Origin: Caloranaerobacter sp. TR13
GTDB taxonomy: Bacteria > Bacillota > Clostridia > Tissierellales > Thermohalobacteraceae
Reading direction: 5' to 3'
DNA: 64,000 nt
NCBI RefSeq assembly: GCF_001316435.1
Contig: NZ_JXLL01000001.1
Location: forward strand, 558,001-622,000
Positions 58,373 through 64,000 of this stretch are shown piece after piece. Each line of letters opens with the position of its first letter. Position 1 is the stretch's first letter. Made by a program: the position numbers and the translations under genes. The notes below the pieces were generated by a model. The model was not told the origin of the DNA and searched no databases. It saw only the letters and a list, made by a program, of their open reading frames with translations.

Positions 58373-58396
58373 CCACTTCCTACCACTTTAAACCAC
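58373..58396 (-). promoter_or_regulatory. MraZ operator: three GTGG repeats at 10-bp period
   Basis: On the minus strand GTGG occurs at 58396-58393, 58386-58383 and 58376-58373, exactly 10 bases apart. This is the spacing of MraZ-binding repeats. They lie just downstream of the predicted -10 box, at about +7 to +30. Confidence 0.8.
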
Positions 58397-58409
58397 ATTT
58401 ATATCTTCT

Positions 58410-58437
58410 ATAATATTTTTTGAATTCCTGCTATCAA
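58410..58437 (-). promoter_or_regulatory. Sigma-A promoter of mraZ
   Basis: TTGATA at 58432-58437 and TATTAT at 58410-58415 are separated by 16 bases. The predicted start near 58403 puts the MraZ repeats at the start of the transcript. Confidence 0.6.
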
Positions 58438-58510
58438 TTTGAAATTTTTTTGAAAATATGCTAGTACACAGGACCTATTTAAATAAACTTACATTGTTAT
58501 TTTTTAGACA

Positions 58511-58537
58511 ATAAAAAATACGGCTAAAAGCCGTATT
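58511..58537 (-). terminator. Intrinsic terminator of the Spo0E-like gene
   Basis: A 9-bp perfect stem (58517-58525 with 58529-58537) has a 3-nt loop and is followed on the minus strand by six T. It ends the Spo0E-like transcript before the mraZ promoter. Confidence 0.85.
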
Positions 58538-58596
58538 GTTATTCTTAGATTATTTACTTGTTATTATTTAAATTTAAATATCAAATTCAAGCGAAC

Positions 58597-58614
58597 GTGG
58601 TTTAAAGTGGTAGG
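58597..58614 (+). repeat. Inverted copy of the MraZ operator core
   Basis: An 18-base perfect inverted repeat of 58379-58396 carries two of the three GTGG units in the opposite orientation, about 200 bp upstream of the mraZ promoter. It lies between the Spo0E-like stop codon and its terminator, within the 285-base mraZ upstream region. Confidence 0.75.
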
Positions 58615-58627
58615 AGTATTAATATTT

Positions 58628-58786
58628 CTAGTTGTTTTTTAGATTATTTCCTTTACTCAAGTAAAAAAGTGCTATCAATTTATCTAGTTTAACGCTCAGT
58701 TCATATACAATTTCATAATTTTGTTCTTCATTTATCGATTTATTGAGCTTGTCCCTTAAGTGAGCAATCTGATCTTTTAAAGTCAT
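58628..58786 (-). CDS. Spo0E-like aspartyl-phosphate phosphatase
   Basis: A 52-residue protein: MTLKDQIAHLRDKLNKSIN, then EIVYELSVKLDKLIALFYLSK. The two-helix layout with the S-x-x-LD-x-LI-x-x-F/Y pattern is the Spo0E family signature. Members dephosphorylate phospho-Spo0A and delay sporulation. The ATG is preceded by AGGAG, and the gene has its own TTGACA promoter and terminator. It is short enough to be missed by gene finders. Confidence 0.8.
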   Translation of the reverse strand: MTLKDQIAHLRDKLNKSINEEQNYEIVYELSVKLDKLIALFYLSKGNNLKNN

Positions 58787-58825
58787 AATATCAACTCCTA
58801 CCATAAGAAAATATTAGGTAATGTC

Positions 58826-58855
58826 ATTTTATTACATTCTTCGCCTAAATGTCAA
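58826..58855 (-). promoter_or_regulatory. Sigma-A promoter of the Spo0E-like gene
   Basis: A perfect TTGACA at 58850-58855 and TAAAAT at 58826-58831 are separated by 18 bases. The predicted start is near 58819, about 33 bases before the ATG. Confidence 0.7.
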
Positions 58856-58965
58856 TACAAATTTATCCAAAATTACAAAGAAATTTTAATTTAGACATCA
58901 ATTATCTACTTTTATCATCTATTCCCGTGTATTTTCTATATTTTTTAGAATAAATTCCAATTATT

Positions 58966-59706
58966 TTACATTTTGTGCAAAATATCTTTCCTTCTTTTAT
59001 AAAACAAAATAAATGAAACTGCTATAATTACAACACTTATTAATTGTGCTACTCTGAAATGTCCTAACATTAAACTATCAATTCGTAATCCCTCTATAAA
59101 GAACCTAGCAAATGAGTATAACATTAAATATAATAGAAAAACTTCACCTTTAACTTTTACTTTATTTTTTCTGTACCATAGTAAAAACAAAAATACCGCG
59201 AAATCCCATATTGATTCATATAAAAAAGTAGGATGAACTTTTTGTCCATTAACAATAATTCCCCACGGTAAATCAGTAGGAGTTCCATAGGCTTCTTGGT
59301 TAATAAAATTACCCCATCTACCAATAGCTTGGCCTAAAATAATACTTGGTGCTACTATATCTGCTATTTCCCAAAAACTTATTTTTCTGACTTTACAATA
59401 AACTAAAGCAACTATAACAGATACAATTATAGCTCCATGAATAGCTAAACCTCCACCTCTAATATTTATCATTTTTAATATATCACCTTTATAGTACTGC
59501 CAATTGAAGATTACATAATATATTCTTGCACCAATCACAGCCAGTGGTATAGCAAAAATAAGCAAATCTATGAGTTTTTCTTCATCAAAACCAATCCTTC
59601 TACATTCTTTAACTGCTATTACAGTACCTAATAACATTCCTAATGAAATTAAAATTCCATACCATCTTACTGATATTCCAAAAATCTCAAAAGCAATCGG
59701 ATTCAT
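58966..59706 (-). CDS. lgt: Prolipoprotein diacylglyceryl transferase
   Basis: A 246-residue, seven-helix membrane enzyme that attaches diacylglycerol to the lipobox Cys. The signature GQAIGRWGNFINQEAYG lies at about 131-147, and the N-terminal RWYGILISLGMLLG is also typical. The ATG at 59706 follows GAGGGGTGG; a longer TTG reading begins inside that site. It has its own promoter. Confidence 0.95.
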   Translation of the reverse strand: MNPIAFEIFGISVRWYGILISLGMLLGTVIAVKECRRIGFDEEKLIDLLIFAIPLAVIGARIYYVIFNWQYYKGDILKMINIRGGGLAIHGAIIVSVIVALVYCKVRKISFWEIADIVAPSIILGQAIGRWGNFINQEAYGTPTDLPWGIIVNGQKVHPTFLYESIWDFAVFLFLLWYRKNKVKVKGEVFLLYLMLYSFARFFIEGLRIDSLMLGHFRVAQLISVVIIAVSFILFYKRRKDILHKM

Positions 59707-59731
59707 ACAACCACCCCTCAAATAGAATTGA

Positions 59732-59753
59732 AGCTACTAGCAATCTAGTAGCT
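59732..59753 (-). promoter_or_regulatory. Leader hairpin of lgt
   Basis: A 9-bp perfect stem (59732-59740 with 59745-59753) with a 4-nt loop lies at the very 5-prime end of the predicted lgt transcript. No T run follows, so it is more likely a stabilising or regulatory hairpin than a terminator. Confidence 0.5.
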
Positions 59754-59766
59754 AACATACATTTCT

Positions 59767-59795
59767 ATTATATTTTTATAAATCTAATTAGTCAA
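59767..59795 (-). promoter_or_regulatory. Sigma-A promoter of lgt
   Basis: TTGACT at 59790-59795 and a perfect TATAAT at 59767-59772 are separated by 17 bases. The predicted start is near 59760. Confidence 0.8.
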
Positions 59796-59799
59796 TAAA

Positions 59800-61089
59800 T
59801 TACTGAGGATTTACTATTGAAATAACAAAATTATCTTCCCTAAAATGTTTATCTAATCTTTTCTGCACATCTTCTAAACTTATATTTTCAAGTGTATTCA
59901 TATATTTAAACAAAGATGTATTTCTAAAATAATAAGATGTAAAAGAATTAGCTATAAATTCTATTGAATCAAAATCCATTATGTGATATCCTATGAATTT
60001 TTTCTTAATTCTAATAAATTCCGTTTTATTAAAACCACTTTTTTTGATTTTTTCTAAGTATTTAAGTACCATATTAAGAACTTCTTTAGGATTAATAGAC
60101 TCCCCTCCTATTATAGAATGGCCATAATCCTTATAGCCAATATACTGACTACCAAAAGTATTATTTATTAACCCAGCTTCATATAGTTTTTGATATAACT
60201 CAGAGCTTCTACCAAACAATAAGTCTAATAATATATTAGTTTCTATGTCTTTTTTAAGCAGCATATCACCATCATATCCTAAATCCAAATCCTTGAATCC
60301 AATATTAAATAGTGGTGATGCAACCTGTAAAGTTTCTTCCAAAATACTTTCCTTAATATTTTTAGGCTCTTCTGGATAAAATCTCTTAATATTTAAATCT
60401 TCTGTTGAACTATTATTCTTCAAAGCATTTTCTATTACTTTTAAAGCTTTTTGAAAATCAAAATCACCTACCATAACAAGTACCATATTCTCTAAACTAT
60501 AAAACGTACTATAACATTTATATAGAAACTCCTTATTGATTTTCTTTATACTTTGAACGGTTCCTGCAATGTCTATCTTAATCGGATGATAATGATACAT
60601 ACCTCTTAAACAATTAAAAAATACTTTCCAATTAGGCGAATCATCATACATCCTTATTTCTTGCTCAATAATTCCTTTTTCTTTTTCAACATTTTCATCT
60701 GTAAAATATGGATTCTGTACAAATTTTACTAAAAGCTCTAAGTTTTCATAAAACTTATCTGTACAAGTAAATAAATATGATGTTTGATTGAAATTAGTAA
60801 ATGCATTTACATATGAACCTAGCTCTGAAAACTTTGTAAATATATTTCCTGTAGGTTCTTCAAAAAGTTTATGTTCTAAGAAATGTGCTATTCCCTCTGG
60901 TACTTCTATAGGTTGAGTCTCACCCACAGGAATAAACTTATTATCATTTGAACCATATTTAGTTGAAAACATTGCATATTTCTCTACATAACCTTTTTTG
61001 GGTATATGATAAACACTTAAACCATTATCTAATTTTGTAAAGTTAAGCTTCTCATTTAATTTATCATGTGTAAATACTTCTGTTTTCAA
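59800..61089 (-). CDS. M16-family zinc peptidase (YmfH-like), catalytic member
   Basis: A 429-residue M16 peptidase. The inverted zinc motif HFLEH lies at 69-73, with the third Glu ligand expected around 142-144 in GIIEQEIRMYDD. The C-terminal half is the non-catalytic M16 repeat. YmfH-type proteins are thought to act with the YmfF-like partner next to it. The start is TTG at 61089 with GGAGGAA upstream. Confidence 0.9.
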   Translation of the reverse strand: MKTEVFTHDKLNEKLNFTKLDNGLSVYHIPKKGYVEKYAMFSTKYGSNDNKFIPVGETQPIEVPEGIAHFLEHKLFEEPTGNIFTKFSELGSYVNAFTNFNQTSYLFTCTDKFYENLELLVKFVQNPYFTDENVEKEKGIIEQEIRMYDDSPNWKVFFNCLRGMYHYHPIKIDIAGTVQSIKKINKEFLYKCYSTFYSLENMVLVMVGDFDFQKALKVIENALKNNSSTEDLNIKRFYPEEPKNIKESILEETLQVASPLFNIGFKDLDLGYDGDMLLKKDIETNILLDLLFGRSSELYQKLYEAGLINNTFGSQYIGYKDYGHSIIGGESINPKEVLNMVLKYLEKIKKSGFNKTEFIRIKKKFIGYHIMDFDSIEFIANSFTSYYFRNTSLFKYMNTLENISLEDVQKRLDKHFREDNFVISIVNPQ

Positions 61090-61101
61090 AAGTATTCCTC
61101 C

Positions 61102-62376
61102 CTACTTTTCCCTTTTAGTTAAGAAATATATTGTATCTAACTTAAGTTTTTTAGCAGCTTCTACTATTTCATCTTTAGATACATTTTGTATTATTTCAAT
61201 TATTTCATCAATATCTCTATTATCATTTGCAAGTATATTACTTAAATAATAATCAGAAAGAGAAAAATTATTGTCTTTTACAGATTTTATCGACGTTGTT
61301 AAAGATTTCTTTGACTGCTCAATTTCAGATTCTGAGAATTTACCTAATTTCATATCCTCTACTTGCTCTTTTATTATATCTAATGTTTTTTGATAATTAG
61401 CAAATTCTATACCTGAGGATATTATAAGCAATGATTTATATTTTAATACTCTTGAATAAATATAATAAGCTAAACTTTCTTTTTCTCTAACATTCATAAA
61501 TAGTTTTGAGTTTGGACCCCCACCAAGTATATTACTCATTACTAATAATGGTTCATACAACCTATCTTCATATGGTATATTGGTTCTAAAACCTAATGTT
61601 AGTTTTCCTTGATTAATGTCCATTTCTTCTCGAACTAAATTTTTAGTATGAATCTCTTTTATTACACTTTCTCTCTGTATGTCAATAACTTTATCTCTTT
61701 TTATTTCAAAATTTTCTATAAAAGTTTCAGTAACTGTATCCGTATCTATGTCTCCTACAACACATACCTCTATAGGGCTTGACTTTAGAACTGTTAAATA
61801 ATGTTTATATAACGTCTGGCTGTCTATATCTTTTAAATCTTCTACATAACCATGTTTATACAAACTATATCTCTCATTTTTACACATTTCCTCAATACAT
61901 CTATCCACTGAGTAAGTTTTTTTATCGTTGATTCTACTTTCAATTTTCTTTTTCAGATTCTCTTTTTCTTGATTTACATATTCGTCCAAGAAACATCCGT
62001 TTACCAATAACGGATTGTTAATAATTTCATTTAAAACTTTAATCATTTCTCCAATTAAATTGTTAATTGTAACGTATTTATCGTTTGGTCCTTCTAAAGT
62101 AAATCTAATTACTTGTCTTTCTCCTTTCTTAGCAACATCTATGCTTAAATTCGCACCAAATAAATCTTCTAATTTTTTCTGTATATCTACAAAAGTATTA
62201 TAGTTTTTTGTACCTCTTTTTAAAACCATTGGTAATAGTGCATTTTTAGTTACTTCACTACGTAACAATGGCCTAACGATATAAACACTGATTAGGTTTG
62301 ATTTGAATTTATCTGTAGTGATTAAATTTAAGTTTACTCCTTCATCGATTTTCTTTCTTATATTTTTTAGTGACAA
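61102..62376 (-). CDS. M16-family peptidase homologue without zinc motif (YmfF-like)
   Basis: A 424-residue M16-fold protein (FRTNIPYEDRLYEPLLVMSNILGGGPNSKLFMNVREKESLAYYIYS at about 255-300). The region where HxxEH should stand reads LLPMVLKRGTKNY, so the zinc site is lost. It probably forms a clamp with the catalytic neighbour, as in two-subunit M16 enzymes. The start is TTG at 62376 with GGAGG upstream. The two genes are 12 bases apart. Confidence 0.87.
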   Translation of the reverse strand: MSLKNIRKKIDEGVNLNLITTDKFKSNLISVYIVRPLLRSEVTKNALLPMVLKRGTKNYNTFVDIQKKLEDLFGANLSIDVAKKGERQVIRFTLEGPNDKYVTINNLIGEMIKVLNEIINNPLLVNGCFLDEYVNQEKENLKKKIESRINDKKTYSVDRCIEEMCKNERYSLYKHGYVEDLKDIDSQTLYKHYLTVLKSSPIEVCVVGDIDTDTVTETFIENFEIKRDKVIDIQRESVIKEIHTKNLVREEMDINQGKLTLGFRTNIPYEDRLYEPLLVMSNILGGGPNSKLFMNVREKESLAYYIYSRVLKYKSLLIISSGIEFANYQKTLDIIKEQVEDMKLGKFSESEIEQSKKSLTTSIKSVKDNNFSLSDYYLSNILANDNRDIDEIIEIIQNVSKDEIVEAAKKLKLDTIYFLTKREK

Positions 62377-62398
62377 TATTCAAACCTCCCATCCATTA

Positions 62399-63586
62399 TT
62401 AGTTCCAAACTTTCATATCTGCTAACCTAATCCTATTTCTTATTTCTTTAATAATATTATCATCATTACAAAAACCATCTATAACTTTAATTTTAATGCC
62501 TTCTGGAAAATCTATTTTCTGTTTTATTTTATTAGCTATAATATTATTCTCTATATTAGTAGCTGTAGGCTTTAAATATACACAAAGTACTTCACCGACT
62601 CCATACTCTAGCACTTCTTTAACTACTTGAACATAATCTGGTTTTAATTTATCAAACCATGCTATTTTAATTTTAGATTCATCAAGCCCTAATTCTTCAA
62701 CTAGATATGTTTTTACTTTTTTAGAAAACATTATTTGTTGTTTTATAGATTTAATCGAATTACTCTTATTAGACTCTCCCTGGCCTATTAATACTATTCC
62801 CGTATCTTTTATTTTTTTTGCATCTACTTTATTTGAAATTTTGTTTAAATATGAAATAGCTAAATATTCACTATTCCATAAAGGCTCAGTCCATCTAATC
62901 TGCACATTGTAATTATATAATCTTAGTTTTTCAATTCTCTTTTTTAATCCTGTAAATTGGCTCCCTTCAGAAAGAATTATAGGTACTATTATTATCTTAT
63001 AATACCCTTTAGTAACTGAGTCAATAATTTTTTCTTCCACATATTCTGTGTCTTTTAAGTAAGCAATATTTACATAATATTCTTCTGGAAGCTCTTCTTT
63101 CAATTTTGCAACTAGTTTTTGCACATTTCTTTTATACTCACTTTTCCCTATCATATGGTAACTGTTCTTAATATTGTACAATTGAAAAGGCATACTTATT
63201 TTACTTAAAAAACTTTCATTTAGCAAAACATTAGTTATAGCTTTTGAAGGTATATATATAGGACTTTCGCCTTCAACAACTAATAGCACAGCTTTATCCT
63301 CATTTCGTCTATAAGTATTTAAACTAACAATTTTCATATCATATTTTTGAGTAAATAAGAATGTTAAAGATAAGATATAAGTTATTAAAACTACACAGAT
63401 AAGTAAAAAAATATTCTTTTTTGACCTAAGAATTTTTCTCTGTTCTAATATATTAATAAAACCAATAAATGAAAGAAGCAAAAAGATATTTTCTAAAGTA
63501 TTATCATATACAAAAAATAATACAATAAAAAAAATAAACATAATAATGTAAAATAGTAATTTATTTAAACTATTAATACCTGACAT
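62399..63586 (-). CDS. Membrane-anchored ferrochelatase-fold protein, catalytic His replaced
   Basis: A 395-residue protein. Three hydrophobic segments (about 10-28, 33-46, 58-79) precede a soluble domain built like a ferrochelatase or CbiK/CbiX: KAVLLVVEGESP (98-109) resembles the chelatase start, IIIVPIILSEGSQ (198-210) the first-lobe metal loop, TGIVLIGQGESN (262-273) the AHG motif, and YGVGEVLCVYLKP (328-340) the second-lobe core. The expected His ligands are Gln210 and Gln269 here. So the fold call is plausible but catalysis is doubtful. The start ATG follows GTAGGTG. It is upstream of the M16 pair. Confidence 0.55.
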   Translation of the reverse strand: MSGINSLNKLLFYIIMFIFFIVLFFVYDNTLENIFLLLSFIGFINILEQRKILRSKKNIFLLICVVLITYILSLTFLFTQKYDMKIVSLNTYRRNEDKAVLLVVEGESPIYIPSKAITNVLLNESFLSKISMPFQLYNIKNSYHMIGKSEYKRNVQKLVAKLKEELPEEYYVNIAYLKDTEYVEEKIIDSVTKGYYKIIIVPIILSEGSQFTGLKKRIEKLRLYNYNVQIRWTEPLWNSEYLAISYLNKISNKVDAKKIKDTGIVLIGQGESNKSNSIKSIKQQIMFSKKVKTYLVEELGLDESKIKIAWFDKLKPDYVQVVKEVLEYGVGEVLCVYLKPTATNIENNIIANKIKQKIDFPEGIKIKVIDGFCNDDNIIKEIRNRIRLADMKVWN

Positions 63587-63846
63587 AACGACACCTACTT
63601 TATTTAAAATATATTTATAACTATTTTATGTATATTCTCATATTATTTAGAACTAAGCCTTTTAAGTCCAATGCAATACAATTAAAGTCAACAAAAATAC
63701 ATCTTATCAAATAGAACAATTTTGTAGTTGGATAATTTTTTTAAATGAAATTTGATAAAAATTGAAAGTCTGCAAAGTTATAATAATTTACAGGTCTGCA
63801 TATTTTTTGTATAATAAAATTGTAGCATTTTAAAGAAGGTGATTAT
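63587..63846. other. Divergent intergenic region between the chelatase-like gene and a plus-strand gene
   Basis: This is a 260-bp, very AT-rich stretch. It holds the plus-strand promoter at 63787-63815. I see no convincing promoter for the minus-strand gene and no small open frame with a ribosome binding site. Confidence 0.6.
63787..63815 (+). promoter_or_regulatory. Sigma-A promoter of the plus-strand terminal gene
   Basis: TTTACA at 63787-63792 and a perfect TATAAT at 63810-63815 are separated by 17 bases. The predicted start is near 63822. Confidence 0.75.
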
Positions 63847-64000
63847 GTGGAACCAGCTAGGAGCAAAAAAATAATCTGGCTAGAAATTTTTTTGATTGTT
63901 GCAATCTTAGTTATTATTAACAAAAATTATTTATTTCCAAACAAACATTCTAATGTATTAAGTAATTTAATATTGAAAAATTGCGCGGATAAACAATTTG
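63847..64000 (+). CDS. Unidentified N-terminally anchored protein (partial)
   Basis: A frame opens at GTG (63847), preceded by AAGAAGGTGAT. The visible 51 residues begin MEPARSKKIIWLEIFLIVAI: a short basic head followed by one transmembrane segment (about 9-24) and a polar stretch. An overlapping ATG at 63845 in another frame stops after nine codons, so GTG is the start. The rest lies beyond the window, and I cannot assign a family. Confidence 0.7.
   Translation, partial: MEPARSKKIIWLEIFLIVAILVIINKNYLFPNKHSNVLSNLILKNCADKQF

Overview
This is 64 kb of AT-rich chromosome from an endospore-forming, meso-DAP-type low-GC Firmicute. Sporulation genes (spoIVA, spoIIGA, sigE, sigG, a spo0E-like gene, ylmC and a YIEGIA pair), remA, sepF/divIVA, T-box and PyrR leaders, and the clostridial order def-fmt-DUF116-yugP-rsmB all point to class Clostridia. 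A Tissierellales-like relative is my guess from gene order and is not shown by the sequence. I see no prophage, insertion sequence, CRISPR array or other accessory island. The window is core chromosome, and almost every gene lies on the minus strand.

Region by region, reading the minus strand from high to low coordinates. 64.0-59.8 kb holds a divergent pair (a truncated plus-strand membrane protein and a membrane-anchored ferrochelatase-fold protein with a substituted catalytic residue), then two M16-type peptidase genes, one with and one without a zinc motif. 59.7-41.6 kb holds lgt, a 52-residue Spo0E-like gene, and a division/cell-wall (dcw) cluster: mraZ-rsmH-ftsL-PASTA PBP-murE-mraY-murD-ftsW-murG-murA-divIB-two DUF881-sbp-ftsA-ftsZ. 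murF is missing from its usual place. 41.5-34.6 kb holds spoIIGA-sigE-sigG-ylmC-nrdR-pgeF-response regulator-histidine kinase. 34.4-27.2 kb holds the YIEGIA pair, a DUF512 radical SAM protein, der-plsY-gpsA, then spoIVA under its own sigma-E-like promoter. A tRNA-Pro(GGG) on the plus strand converges on spoIVA.

26.8-16.0 kb holds an HlyD-like gene, yggS-sepF-yggT-ylmH-divIVA, ileS behind an Ile T-box, mtnN-aroF, a small unknown gene, a DUF5665/DksA-like pair and lspA-rluD. 15.1-12.1 kb holds pyrR-uraA with two PyrR-binding leaders and a PAP2 phosphatase, converging on plus-strand rqcH. 10.1-0 kb holds dapF and a long run from yicC through remA-gmk-rpoZ-coaBC-priA-def-fmt-DUF116-yugP to rsmB, which is cut by the window edge.

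The genes mostly serve linked housekeeping tasks: precursor synthesis (dapF, murA/E/D/G, mraY), septum assembly (ftsZ/A/L/W, divIB, sepF, divIVA), the switch to sporulation (spoIIGA, sigE, sigG, spoIVA, spo0E-like), and initiation and surveillance of translation (def, fmt, ileS, rsmB, rsmH, rqcH). The most notable signals are regulatory or structural. yggS has no canonical start codon. mraZ has a three-repeat operator with an inverted copy about 200 bp away. uraA has a PyrR leader that looks translational, while pyrR has an ordinary transcription attenuator. The murA ribosome binding site lies inside a 17-bp hairpin. spoIIGA has a long-spacer, Spo0A-like promoter.
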